Of a DNA stretch of 64,000 nucleotides, positions 51,261 to 62,156 are shown piece after piece. Source of the DNA: Hexactinellida sp. DTS-2022. Its lineage: Eukaryota > Porifera > Hexactinellida. Numbering within the stretch: position 1 is the first letter of the stretch; each line of letters starts with the position of its first letter. The notes under the pieces were generated by a model. That model worked only from the letters and a program-made list of their open reading frames with translations. It made no database searches and was not told where the DNA came from. Position numbers and translations under genes: made by a program. The stretch spans positions 124,001 to 188,000 of the forward strand of contig JAPNXP010000001.1 of NCBI GenBank assembly GCA_028753945.1, read 5' to 3'.

Positions 51261-52151
51261 ATGCACACAGTGCTAAGGCAGGTTATCCTGCCCTCTAACC
51301 GTAGGCGTCTAGTAGCACTAACTTCTTCGCAGTGCCGCATGAAGCTGGGAGCTGTGGTGTCCGTGCTGAACCGGCACACGCCGCCTTCTCTCGCCGAGGA
51401 GTGGGACAACACGGGGCTGTTAGTGGAGCCCTGCGGTAAGACAGAGGTGCACAGGATCCTGCTAACTAACGACCTCACCGAGGCCGTGACCCGAGAGGCG
51501 GTGCGGGCCGGCGTGCAGCTCGTGATAGCCTACCATCCGCCCATCTTCTCTCCCCTGAGGCGACTCACGCAGGCCTCTGCCAAGGAGCGCATCCTGCTGG
51601 AGTGCATCAGACACGGAGTGGCTGTCTACTCGCCACACACCTCTCTGGACAGCGTGCAGGGGGGCGTGGGGGACTGGATGCTGACTGCCTTCAGCGGGGT
51701 GGGCGGGGCTAGCGAGGTGACCCTGTTAAAGCCGCACCCCTCTGTCCCGGGCGTGGGGGCAGGGAGGAGGGTCTCCTTCGGGGAGAAGGTGCCTCTAGAT
51801 AAGTGCATTGAGATAATAAAAGCTTTTCTGGGATTGAAACTAGTGCGAGTCGCGACCCCTGAGCTTAGCGAGGGCGTGTCCCAGCACGCGATTGGCTCGG
51901 TGTGCGTGTGTCCGGGGTCTGGGTCCTCGGTGCTAAGAGGGACATCCGGGGACCTCTACTGGACGGGAGAGATGTCCCATCACGATGTGCTGGACGCTGT
52001 GTCTAGGGGGAAGTGCGTGGTGCTATGTGAACACTCCAATACGGAGAGGGGATACCTGAGCTCTTATAGGGATTCTCTATTCGAGATGCTGGAAAGAAAG
52101 GTAGAGGTTGTCATTTCCCAAACTGACAAAGAGCCTCTTTCTATCGTCTAG
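51261..52151 (+). CDS. NIF3L1: NIF3-like protein 1 (single exon)
   Basis: 296 aa of the NIF3/GTP cyclohydrolase I type 2 family, a conserved dinuclear-metal fold whose exact reaction is unsettled. Conserved pieces: LAEEWDNTGLLVEP, NDLTEAVTREAV, the metal-site IAYHPPIFSPLRRLT, GVAVYSPHTSLDSVQGGVGD, and the C-terminal GSGSSVL and GEMSHHDVL. The insert domain is of normal animal size. The core family start is MKLGAVVSVL at 51339; the 26 upstream residues (basic, Ser/Thr-containing, no acid) look like a mitochondrial targeting peptide, so ATG 51261 is kept as start. An AATAAA follows 58 bases after the stop. Confidence 0.93.
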   Translation: MHTVLRQVILPSNRRRLVALTSSQCRMKLGAVVSVLNRHTPPSLAEEWDNTGLLVEPCGKTEVHRILLTNDLTEAVTREAVRAGVQLVIAYHPPIFSPLRRLTQASAKERILLECIRHGVAVYSPHTSLDSVQGGVGDWMLTAFSGVGGASEVTLLKPHPSVPGVGAGRRVSFGEKVPLDKCIEIIKAFLGLKLVRVATPELSEGVSQHAIGSVCVCPGSGSSVLRGTSGDLYWTGEMSHHDVLDAVSRGKCVVLCEHSNTERGYLSSYRDSLFEMLERKVEVVISQTDKEPLSIV

Positions 52152-52209
52152 CTGTGTGTGCTGTTAGTCGTATATTTGGGAATAGTATAATGTATTAATC
52201 TAAAAATGA

Positions 52210-52215
52210 AATAAA
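52210..52215 (+). terminator. poly(A) signal of NIF3L1
   Basis: AATAAA in an AT-rich 3' UTR, 58 bases after the stop. Confidence 0.5.
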
Positions 52216-52301
52216 TGTCCCAGGAAGGTTAACCACGATCCCATACTATCACAAACATCAGTGGGATTTGTCAGCTGTCAGTAATGACCATCTCTTATGC
52301 C

Positions 52302-52445
52302 CACCATACACGATGCATGCAATTGTTGCATTGTTGAATGTTTCATGCAACTTTGCGAACTTGTTGCATGGAAATAGTATTCTATTTTGATGCAACATCG
52401 CCTGAAAAAGCAACATATTGCATGCAACATTGTTGCATGTGTATG
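52302..52445. mobile_element. foldback element rich in ATGCAAC
   Basis: The left end CATACACGATGCATGCAATT and the right end (complement CATACACATGCAACAATG) pair over some 30 bp with gaps. GTTGCAT or ATGCAAC occurs at least seven times in 140 bp. No coding sequence or target duplication seen. Confidence 0.6.
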
Positions 52446-52508
52446 TAATTATTCTACGATGATGCTGTAATAAATTTGCCATAGCATTCTATTATGTTAG
52501 AATGATAT

Positions 52509-52670
52509 GTACAGTATACTCTGCATAATTAATAGAGCCATGCCACCGGTAGATTTCTCCGCTTAATCGGGTCAAAATTTCACAGGATTTATAGGACGGA
52601 ATGACAGTTTGGCTTAAAATATTTTCGGTTGATAAATTTCTCCGTTATTAAGCGGAGTCGACTTATTAAC
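52509..52670. mobile_element. pogo-like MITE, family D copy 2
   Basis: TACAGTATACTCTGCATAAT, CACCGGTAGATTT, CAAAATTTCACAGGATTTAT and the right end TATTAAGCGGAGTCGAC. The right end is the reverse complement of the left end of copy 1 at 39732 (GTCGACTCTGCTTAATA), so the inverted terminal repeats of the family can be read by combining the copies. About 160 bp. Confidence 0.75.
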
Positions 52671-53051
52671 GAATTGCAAGTATCTACATTATTGACACAT
52701 TCCGTTAGAATATTTTGCATTATGTAGTGAATTGCAAGAATAAGTAACCTTGCATATTTCGTTACTATGGGAAAGTAGTTTTAGCTATTTCAGGGCTTCC
52801 TAGCCTGTGAGAAATTCACTATGCCTTCTTCGGAAACTTTCTCACAGGTTCCCAACTTAGCTTGTTTATTGAATAATATAAGTAAGTGACTGTCAATTCA
52901 TTTTTGTGCACAACAACAAAAACAATCTTTTAACTTTTAAACGTTTTATTTAATTACGTATTGTGTATTGTCCAGTAATACCGCAAAAAATAAAGTAATT
53001 GTGTTGCCAAGCTTCAAAGGTATTCATCTTGCTTACAGATTAGTTTGTATG

Positions 53052-53059
53052 TATAAAAG
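53052..53059 (+). promoter_or_regulatory. TATA box of the PTB-to-FERM gene
   Basis: TATAAAAG 48 bases before the start codon. This is a consensus TATA box at a fitting distance if the 5' UTR is about 20 bases. Confidence 0.55.
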
Positions 53060-53099
53060 CATGTCCCAAAGACTAGTAAGCTTCGACTAATATGCACCA

Positions 53100-56000
53100 A
53101 TGCTTAGGACAATTTTCAAGCGTAGAAACAACCTCATTCCGATTAGCGCAACAGCTGATACCTTTGAGATCGAGTATGAACCGGAGATCGTGCTCCCGCC
53201 CTCCTCGGGGCAGCCCAAGCCCCCAGGCGCCCTCCAGACCACCTACGAGATGTGGTACCTCGGGAGTAAGCAGGTGGCGGAGGCCAAGACAATCTCTACG
53301 ATTATCTACACAATCAAGCAGGTTTGACCCATCTTTATCTCTCTAGATAGAAATACAATTTATCGGATTTATAGATGAAGAAGAAACCGAAGGGCATGTC
53401 CTTAGTGAAGTTCAGCTTTGCTCAGGGCACTCTGAATGTGATATCCCTTGGCGGGAACAGCGAGTCTATTCTCTCGCTTCCGTTCTACGCCGTGGCGCTG
53501 TGCGTGCTGGACCCGGTGAGAGGGGAGTCCGGCTGCATCGCCATCAGCTCCACGGTAAAGATGATACACCAGGTGCACGTGTTCAAAGGGATCACACACG
53601 ACCAGGTACTCGCTATCGTAACGTATTCAGTCTTTGTTACTCTGTTCCTTATGCAGGCTCAGGAGGTGGTGCTGGGACTCGGCCTCGCATTCAGTGAGAC
53701 AGGAAAAATCCAGAACCAAATCTTCGCAGAAAACCCTTCTCTCTTCCAGTGGGAGAATCAGATGTCCAGCAGCAGAGTGGACTACAACTACAAGCCCTCA
53801 GTCATCAACACCCCTCAAGCGCGAAACTCCCCCGTCCTCACGCCCCTGTCCGACTGGGACCCTCAGAAGACTCCGGCCTACAACGCAGGGAAGGCTATGA
53901 GGCCAAAGTTGAAGCAGGAGAGGGAGTTAGAGTGAGTTCCTAATAGCTAGTCCACCATCATACAGCTATACTGTACAATGTATAATACCATGGACTTCAC
54001 TTAGGTTAGAAGACAGCCAGCGGGCTCCTGCTACCGCCCGTCTCCACGCATCGGTTCTAACGCAGGCAGAGACCACACCCAAAGACAAGTACCAGCGTCT
54101 CGAGGAGATGGTGTCTGCCATCCAAGAGAGCAACAAGCAACTGATCGCAAGCTATAGGTAATGTCCCCATTCCATCCTCTAATTAAGTGATTTTGTTTCT
54201 CGAGTAATTCTTAATCGTTCCGCAGAATTATTGGTAATTCGATGTAAACACATTTCTTGTACAGTACACCGGAAACTAAGAACGGTCATAAATACTTAAA
54301 TCGATTGCTTGTCATAAATAAATTCGTGAATGAATTAAAGTGTATAATTCCGAAAGCTGCCAGCAAATTCTTTGGGGATTCCGTGATACAAAAGGTTGAA
54401 ATCACTGTCCCAATTGCTACTTACTTTTCTGATAACTGTGTGTTTAGAGGAGACCCCGGGCCGGGCTTCTTCCCGCAGGCGGTGCGGTCGGTGTTCTCCG
54501 GGAACACGCAGAAGCTGACGGAGCTGCTCAAGAGGAAGAACGTCGGCATCAACGCCAGAGACCCGAGTGGGAACTCTCTCATGCACTTCGCTACCCTGCA
54601 AAGCGACCCCAAGATGATACTATTCCTCGTTAAGCAGTGAGTTATACCTTCCTCCCTATATCCCTGTGTGGTTTGTGAACTGAGCTTGTTAGGAGTGCGG
54701 ACATTAACCAGGGAGGGACGCATGGCGCCACGCCCCTGCATAGGGCCGCTGCTGGCTACTCCTCTCAGATGATAAAGTGTCTGCTCAGACACAACGCGAA
54801 TGTTAACGCTCCCGACGACAGCGGGTGAGTAGCTAGTCGCTCTTACGAACCACAGAGTTATTATACTATACCCCTCAGGAGGAGTCCTATATACATGCTG
54901 TTCGTAAGGAGTGCTCCCAAGGGAGAGCTGGCCACACACCTGGTGGAGAACGGGGCTCTGATTACTCGGGAGGACCAGTACGGACTCAGACCGGCTGACT
55001 TATGGGTGGTACGTTATGCGTCTGTTTTTTACATTGTTATACTGTATTTTACATTGTTATACTGTATTATACATTGCTTTATACCGTGTTATGCATTGTT
55101 ATACACTCCACAGGATCTGCAGAGCTTCCAGCAGTCACTGGTGACCTCGCTGTGCAACTGCTTCATGCAGTCGGTGCCGGTGGGGTACAACCCGGGGGAC
55201 CTCCTGGAGTCCTCTTCAGCCAGCGTGTCTGGCAGTCTGCACACCACAACCATACCCACCAGACACGCCTCCGTTCTGTCTCTCCCACGAGTATGTATAC
55301 TGCTGTTGTTGTTGTTGTTGTTATTGTTGTTGTTGTGTTTGTGTTTAATGTGTGTCTAGAGCGAAGTGGACACAGTGCTAATGTTCCACAACGAGCCGCT
55401 GACGGAAGAGGAGCGAGTAGCAAAGCTGGAGAAGCTCCGTCTCTCTTCCTCCCAGTTCTCTCTTGTCTCGGAGGACCCGATTGCAGTGGAGGCCAAGAAG
55501 CTGCTGGAGAACACTGCAGCCATGGTTAAAGTAGGGGATAAGGTGCGTACCATACAAGACTGTATAGTCAGGTCTGCTTATTGTGAACAATGTTTCGTCT
55601 GCTTAATATGAACATCTTTTTATTGTGAACAAGCCATATGGTCCCAATTTAACAACTTACATAGGGTTTGTATTAAGTTGAGTTCTCTTATTATGAAGTC
55701 TCTCTTTTATGAACACAATTAACAGTCCCTTGAATGTTCATAATAAAAGAACCTGATTGTGTATATTAAACTCCAATTCCCTATTTGTGCTCCTAGATGG
55801 TGCATCACTTGGAGAAGGAACACCCCATGAAGCCGCTAGACCTCTCCGACATCGACCAGGTCCTGAGACAGGTGGGGGTGAGTGAGGACCTCTCCATGAG
55901 TCCCACCTTCTATCTGCAGCTCAAGAAGTTGCAGGAAGAAGTCAAGCGCAAGGACTGGGAGCGCCGCAAGTACGGACACAGCCTCAAGAAGTCGCAGTTC

Positions 56001-59000
56001 CGCGCGTTTAAGGAGGGGGACAAGCGGGGCGAGTGGGGAATGCGGGGTCTGGAGGGGAAGGAGCCGCGGGAGCTGTACCTCCCGGACGGTACTAGGCTGG
56101 ACCAACTCCAGAAGTCGGCCTCTGAGACGATGCTGCATCTCATCAAAGCGACTAAAGAGGTGTGTCTAATGTATAGGGCGTCTTGTCAAACAGTCCTTAT
56201 TGTTTGCTCAGGTTACGCCGCGTCAGACCATGGATGACGGAATGCTAGATACTCAGAAAGACACACAAATAAAACCGGGGTTTATACGGGCCATGCGACA
56301 GCTGAAAAAACCTATTTTCTCCTTCTTCACCAACGACGCACCCGCCCCACCAAAGGCGGAAGCGCGTACTAGGAGGAGCAACCAGTCCCGACACTCGCCG
56401 CACCCCGAGAAGCGGGCCCCCAAGCTGCGCCAGAGGCCCTCCTACGCGCCCAAACCTGTGGACATAGAGGAGGACCTGAACAGCATGCAGGTGGACTCGC
56501 TCTCGCTCTCCTCCGTGCCCGAGACGGGGAGCGAGCACAGCGAGATATTCAACAAACTGGTCTCAGAACTGGACCCCGAGGGGGACCGCATGGGCAAGAT
56601 AACGCAGCTGCCTCTCCTGGAGCACCCCTCCGTGTCAGACATGTTCAAGATGGAGTCCTTCTCCAGAGCAAAGACCAACACAGGTAACTACAAACCCATA
56701 ATAATATTCTTAAATCTAACTTCTTTAATTCAGAGCAGAGGCAGAACCTCCCTGGGGGCTGGGTCACCTCCCGGGAGGAGGGGCCCGCCAAGAGCCACTT
56801 CCAGATAGACCCCGACACGGGCAAGGCCAGATTCGTGTTCTCAGACGAGCCCAGACCGAGGTCTGACTCGGAGCCCACTAAGCAGCCGTTCGGACCGACA
56901 GTAAGTTAACTGTCCCTAGCTATTAGGTCAGCTGATGAGCCCTGTTAGGTGCAGGCTCCTGTGAGAGAGGGCAGGCGGGAGGAGGCGCTGCGCAGAAGAG
57001 CCGCTAACTACTCGGACAGCACCACCAGCTACCGCGGGACCAGGGCCACACCCACGCGGCCCGGTCACCTCTCCCTGGGCATGAGGTAGGTAGGCTCCTT
57101 TGCTAGGCTATTCCGTAGTGACTAGTGCCGCAGACAGGAGAGGTTCGAGACTCAGAGCAGGAGCAACATTTCGGGCGCCAGCACGATAATAGCGCACCCG
57201 CTGGGCCTGGAAGAGACCTGCTCCGAGCCAGGCGCCGCCTTCATACACAGACTGCTAAAGCTGTCCGCCAACCCGGAGTGTCTCGGGTACCTACTGGCAC
57301 ACATGGGGCTGCCCAAGTTCTTCAAGAGGTTCCTCTTGTACGCGAGGGCCTCTGGCGTCAGTGAGGAGATGCGCATCAATATGGGTATTCTCGTAAACAA
57401 CTTGTTCGAGGTAACACGATCGCATTGTTAGAGTCCATAAATTGAAACTATTGTACGTACGTAGGTGATGCACTATGAGAGTCAACGCAAGTCGATAGAA
57501 GCTGGAATGCTAGAGCTGGTGGTTCAGCTCGTGGACTCCTTCTGGCCGCTCCCAGTAAGTACCCACTGTCACACCTCACCTCAGCAATTATTTCTCTCCC
57601 TAGGCCGTGGCTCTCTCCATCCTCACGAGCGTGATAGACTCCGAGTGGCACCACGACTATCTCACGACTGTCGGCAAGTCCCCCATCGCGCCGCTGCTGC
57701 GCTGTCTCGACTCGGGCATCATGGACTCAGACAGCGGCATCGAGAGCGGCAGGAAGAGCACTGGCAAGCCGCCCCTCCCCAGGTACCTAGTGTCCTCATG
57801 AGTACTCACGTGACTTTATACACTGTGTCTGCAGGGGGTATAAAGAGAGCATGTACACGTCCAGCGGAAGCGTTATTTGGTCAGAGACCTCTCCCATGCG
57901 GAGAGTGGCGCAACCCGAGCACTTGCCTCCCTCTAGGTCCAGCAAAGACAGCGTGTGCGACTCGGGCAAGCGAAGCCTCGATTTTAAGAAGAAATTTGAA
58001 GAAACGAGGTAGGAATGTTATCTTAGGATTTCGGTTTGAAAGCTATTGTATTTACTCTGCCATTATAGTGAGCCCCTAAGGAGTGTCCTGTGTCCCATCA
58101 CCAACCCGAAGACAGTCATCCTACACATTCTGGCCTACGCGAGCCACAACGACACAATGAAGGCACAGCTGATGAGCGGGCACTCCCTGAGACCAATCAA
58201 TGAGTGTCTCTACGACTCCAACGAGGAACACACCTTGCTGGCCCTCAGCACCATAGCCAATGTCGCTCTCAAGACCTCCAGTCACCGAGTGCGATACTCA
58301 TACTCACGCATTCAACTGTTGTGTGTGTGCTGTTCTATTGCTGTTGTGTTTAGGTATTGGCAGAAGCCACACTGCTGAGGAAATTGAGGTCTTTTCTGAA
58401 ACAAGATTCCATGGTTGCGCACCAAGCAGCTCGCACACTCATCTATATGGGGGAATTCGATGTTGAAGATGTGTACCTATTCGATAAGCCTGACGCGACG
58501 AGTATTCAATATGCCAGCATTGAAGGTACGTGTGTATAACTGTACTGGCAGGTGGTTCCTTATGAAATCTCATCAATTTGTTTGCTTATTATTTCAACAA
58601 CAACAATTAATATAAATATTATACTATGCACAAATTCAAAGGGTCTACAAGACTAATTATATAGGCAGTGACTGTAGAGATAAATAAAGTAGATTTGTCG
58701 ATTCTTCAAACTCCGCTGTTAGCTGCTACTGTGTAGTCTGAACAGTTGCATCAACTTAGTACAGCCCCCTAGCTTGTTCCTCGCATTATTCAGGAGTGAA
58801 TCTTCGCTTACAATTTTCTCAGCACACAGTGTTTTGAGCGGTTTTAGAAGCATTACAGTCGCCAAATCGTCGATTAGTTTTTGTCTGCTTGGTTTCGTCA
58901 CATTTCCTGATTCTGGCATATATAGATCGCTCATTATTAGAACATCATAGAACGTGTTAGAACTGTCGTTGGTGGCGTATAAATACACATCCTTTTCGTA

Positions 59001-62000
59001 GACCAGATACCGGAGCATATCAACATCGCACGTAGAGGCCGCCAGGTGGAGAGCTGTCTTGTGACTCCCGTAAGGATTCAGCGCTTGGTTAATGAGGAAG
59101 TCTACCAATTTAAGCTTTAACTTGACATAAATGAGAGAGGTACATTCACCAGTTAAATCTTGCTCTATTAGATAGTGCAAACTACAACTCTCGTTAAACT
59201 CGTTAACAATATCTTCTCTGAGCTCCTCTCCACTCTCTCTGTCTTCAGGTCGCTTCTCAATCCACTCCACTATAAACAGAAATACTTCAATTAAGTGCTC
59301 CTGGCGAGACGATTCGCCCTTAAGGTAGTTTAGGAAATTCGGTTTGAAGTCTGCCAGTCTCACGTAGTTGCTATTCCTCGCACTTAACAATACTGTTAAG
59401 TGATTTAAATTATCTTTTATGTAAATAAATTCTTTGAGGGTTTTGAATATTGGTCTGAGATGGAGAGGCACGCAGTTATCTCGTTTGGAGAGTTCCTCGA
59501 AATGCTCGCAGATCATTACACTCAGCTCTGGGTTTGACTTTTTTTCAAATTTAAGAAGTAGTTTGATTATGTTGATCTCAGAGATAAGTTCAGAAATATG
59601 CATAAGCAAACTCGCTATGCTAGACACCTGTTCTATGGAGTGCAGGTTTAATCCAGTCGGTTTTCCGTGCTTCGTAGCTGTCAATACATAAGAATTCAAC
59701 TGTCCCCTCTCATGCATTAGAGTTCTTAAGAGAATTAAATGTAAGAGCCGCGGTGACGAAATAAATATATTATCCAGTATTTGTAAAACGTCTATTGGTT
59801 GGTTATGTTGACGGGCGTACGTAATAAGCCATGAATCATCTGTATTTGCGAATTCCGTATTATACAGCAATTGTAAGAGTTTCCCCATTTTAATATTGGC
59901 GCTGTGTTTGTCTAGCCCGTAAGGAGAATAGTATAGATTAACCTCGTTAGGAAATTCGGCGTTGTAGAAAGTCACACACTGTAGAATCGTTCCATCTAAC
60001 ACGGTCCTTCTCCGTCCGTCTTCTATGGAAGGGTCCGCGCCTCCAGCCAGGAGCAGACTGATGCACGCGAGTATTCGCGCAGCTTGGTTGTCGAAGCAGT
60101 TCCTATAGCTCTCAACGCAGTGGTGCAGTGCTGTCCTGCCAAACCTGTCCTTAACGTTAAGAGGGTACCCTTCTTCAATGCAGGTTCTGACGATAGCTTC
60201 TTCGCCTTGACTAGCTAGTTTGTGTAACGTGAATACACTGCTACATCTCATTTCAAGACCGCTAAAGTGAACCATGGATTTATACCAGCGTAGAGTTCTG
60301 AGCTATCGTTCTGTCTATAAATCACACTCACAGAGTCACAGTTATTAATAGATTATCCGTTTATCTTATTGCCTTAGCTCATGCGTCACAGCTCAAATTT
60401 TACGATTCTAGCTGGTATGAAATCCACGGTTAATCAGTAAATTAATTAAAAGAGCAGAAATTATTAAAGAAATCTATTATTTCTATACATCTGTATACAC
60501 TGCGTACTAACAATGCTCTTTAACACACAGACGGAACACCGTTCGTAAAGGGAGGCACTCTGGAAGCCCTGGTTGAGGTCCTGACGAACCTCCCGCGCAG
60601 TCTGTGGGGAGGAATCCAACTGATGTCTCCTGGCCCCAAATCGAACAACAACGTCAACGTATCTCTCACTAAGTCCAGGTCAAAGGCCATGAAGGTGGAA
60701 CCAACCGAAGAGAAGATATTCGAGTTCTTCCTAACCACATGCCGTTCCTTCTGCGAACCGATAATTCTATTCAGACTTCTCATCCATAGGTAAGTTAGCT
60801 AGCAGTGATGTGAGAAATTACTGTTATATTGGTCTTTAGATTCAGAGACAGGTTGTCTTATTCGATTTTCGATTGGAATCTCGTTGACCTCCCAGCCTCC
60901 CGGTTGGTATACCACACCCTCCCGCCGACAGCCACCGTCCCCAAGACGCAGAGACTGGTGCTCAGGGTCGTCCAGTCCTGGCTAAGGAACTTTCCAGAAG
61001 ATTTTAAGAAGCTGGACTACATGACGGAGGAAGTTAAGCACCTGCTACTCTACCCTCTCAAGAAGGTCAAAGGTCCGTACTACGACTACGGGCAGACCAT
61101 TAAGAATCTACTCAGCCAGATCCACGTAATGCCTCACTACTATTCTGTTGTTATTCTATTTCATTGTTTAATCAAATTAATTCTCAGATAAAACAACGCT
61201 TCAACGAGCCTGATCCGATCCTGCTTAGAAAGCCGCACCACCACCACATCTACCTTATAGTAAGAATATTGTGCACTGAGAACTATATACGAGTTATTAT
61301 AACATACACACCTAGTGCAACAAGTACATAGTGGAAGGAATGCTGCCAATAAAGCTTGAAGATGCCGTGTTATTAACCGCTCTGCAAATATATATTGAGG
61401 TACAGATTGAATAATATTCGACTGTGTAATATTATGTATAAACAAACCCTTTCTAGACCGTCGCTGAGAAAAAACAGAAGAGAATCTCCGCATTTTCCCA
61501 AGACAAGTTAGTTGTACTAGTACTATATATTATACTAGTACATACTATCTCATAAACTTAATAATTTGATTATTGTTTATTGTTCAGTTCCAAATGGAAA
61601 AGCATAATTCCTTCTGAGTATCTCAAGATTAAACACATTGGGAAGAGGTAACCACACAACGCATATCTAACTCTGTCTCAATGCCTGTTTTCCTGTTTGT
61701 GTAGAGTGAGAGAGAAACAAGCCGAGTACGCCCGCCAGCAGCTGAACGAGAGAGACAGCAAGCATCTCTACATCGGGTACTGCCACGCATTGCCTGGGTT
61801 CGGATGTCAATTCTTCGCAATCAAGGTGAGAACAGTCGCGATTTCACCAGTTTAAATTAAGTTTAACAGGAGTGTTCTTATCTTTAGGAGATAATTCTGA
61901 AGAGAAAATACTCCCCAGTCCAGTCCAGATTAATGGGCATTAGTTCAACCAAAATCGTTATATTGGATATTCAGACTAAGGTAGGCTCTCGGTTCTTAAT

Positions 62001-62156
62001 TAACAATCTGATACTTGCTACCGCTGCTTGCAGGATAGCATGATAGAGTTCCCATTCTCAACTCTAAAGTCCTGGTTCCCGAATGCAAACGACAAGACAA
62101 TTGTTCTCACCTTCAAGAAGCGAAGGTATCTCTTCCTTGTTCAGGATGCGAGGTAA
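53100..62156 (+). CDS. PTB-ankyrin-armadillo-RasGEF_N-FERM protein (about 28 exons)
   Basis: Exons: 53100-53321, 53375-53605, 53657-53931, 54005-54157, 54448-54636 (or from 54265), 54693-54824, 54879-55008, 55114-55290, 55360-55542, 55797-56159, 56212-56683, 56734-56900, 56949-57085, 57134-57410, 57465-57554, 57604-57782, 57835-58008, 58069-58288, 58354-58525, 60531-60789, 60840-61125, 61188-61259, 61316-61399, 61457-61506, 61588-61647, 61705-61825, 61888-61980, 62034-62156. Sum 5091 bp, about 1696 aa, every phase consistent. PTB: MWYLGSKQVAEAKTISTIIY, MIHQVHVFKGITHDQ. Ankyrin: GGTHGATPLHRAAAAGYSSQ. Helical arm-like repeats: LLALSTIANVALKT, LLRKLRSFLKQDSMVAHQAA. RasGEF_N: GGTLEALVEVLTNLP, FFLTTCRSFCEPIILFRLLI, LVLRVVQSWLRNFPEDF. 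FERM: LEDAVLLTALQIYIE, YIGYCHALPGFGCQFFAIK, LMGISSTKIVILDIQTK. No CDC25 catalytic domain is seen. A scaffold for membrane receptors and Ras/Rap signalling is inferred. The last helix of FERM is missing at the TAA; a GTAACT donor overlaps it, so further exons may exist. Confidence 0.8.
55009..55113 (+). repeat. intronic minisatellite
   Basis: The intron holds about four imperfect 18-21 bp units of the form TACATTGTTATACTGTATT. It is one of the few introns of this gene longer than 100 bases that shows tandem repetition. Confidence 0.8.
55291..55359 (+). repeat. intronic (TTG)n tract
   Basis: About twelve TTG units form most of this 69-bp intron and would serve as its polypyrimidine-like region before the TGTCTAG acceptor. 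Confidence 0.85.
55563..55763. mobile_element. TA-flanked MITE, family A copy 2
   Basis: Begins TATAGTCAGGTCTGCTTATT and ends ACCTGATTGTGTA. It is the reverse complement of the element at 22497-22694 along its whole length (CAATTTAACAACTTACATAG, ATTAAGTTGAG, CCCTTGAATGTTCATAATAA). It fills an intron of the PTB-to-FERM gene without touching the splice sites. Confidence 0.85.
58719..60275 (-). CDS. FEM1-like ankyrin protein nested in an intron (single exon)
   Basis: 518 aa, intronless, antisense and entirely inside the 2-kb intron 58526-60530 of the PTB-to-FERM gene. N-terminal ankyrin repeats (DRFGRTALHHCVESYRNC, LLLAGGADPSIEDGRRRTVL), a long helical middle, a second ankyrin block near residue 410 (GSHKTALHLAASTCDVDMLR), and a C-terminal end LLKPLKTLCAEKIV ... 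LMQLFRLHSSS. The plan and the ending resemble FEM1 proteins, substrate receptors of CUL2 ubiquitin ligases that finish with a VHL-box-like helix and a Phe-x-x-Leu-His end. Identity is low, so other ankyrin-SOCS-type receptors remain possible. The AT-rich coding sequence differs from the GC-rich exons of the host gene, in line with a separate origin, perhaps retroposition. Confidence 0.7.
   Translation of the reverse strand: MVHFSGLEMRCSSVFTLHKLASQGEEAIVRTCIEEGYPLNVKDRFGRTALHHCVESYRNCFDNQAARILACISLLLAGGADPSIEDGRRRTVLDGTILQCVTFYNAEFPNEVNLYYSPYGLDKHSANIKMGKLLQLLYNTEFANTDDSWLITYARQHNQPIDVLQILDNIFISSPRLLHLILLRTLMHERGQLNSYVLTATKHGKPTGLNLHSIEQVSSIASLLMHISELISEINIIKLLLKFEKKSNPELSVMICEHFEELSKRDNCVPLHLRPIFKTLKEFIYIKDNLNHLTVLLSARNSNYVRLADFKPNFLNYLKGESSRQEHLIEVFLFIVEWIEKRPEDRESGEELREDIVNEFNESCSLHYLIEQDLTGECTSLIYVKLKLKLVDFLINQALNPYGSHKTALHLAASTCDVDMLRYLVYEKDVYLYATNDSSNTFYDVLIMSDLYMPESGNVTKPSRQKLIDDLATVMLLKPLKTLCAEKIVSEDSLLNNARNKLGGCTKLMQLFRLHSSS

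Larger units (their letters stand above)
52152..53051. other. spacer with two inverted-repeat elements
   Basis: 0.9 kb between NIF3L1 and the PTB-to-FERM gene. Contains the foldback at 52302-52445 and the pogo-like MITE at 52509-52670. Otherwise AT-rich with the promoter of the next gene at its right edge. Confidence 0.65.

Noticed and set aside
56931-56960. Second CTGATGAG string as another hammerhead
   Set aside because: No GAAA partner, no stem II and no cleavage triplet at the right distance; the string is chance in an intron.
53100-62156. Two separate genes split at the nested FEM1-like gene
   Set aside because: The donor at 58525 (phase 1) and acceptor at 60531 match in phase, and the joined residues lead straight into the RasGEF_N start; transcript proof is still lacking.
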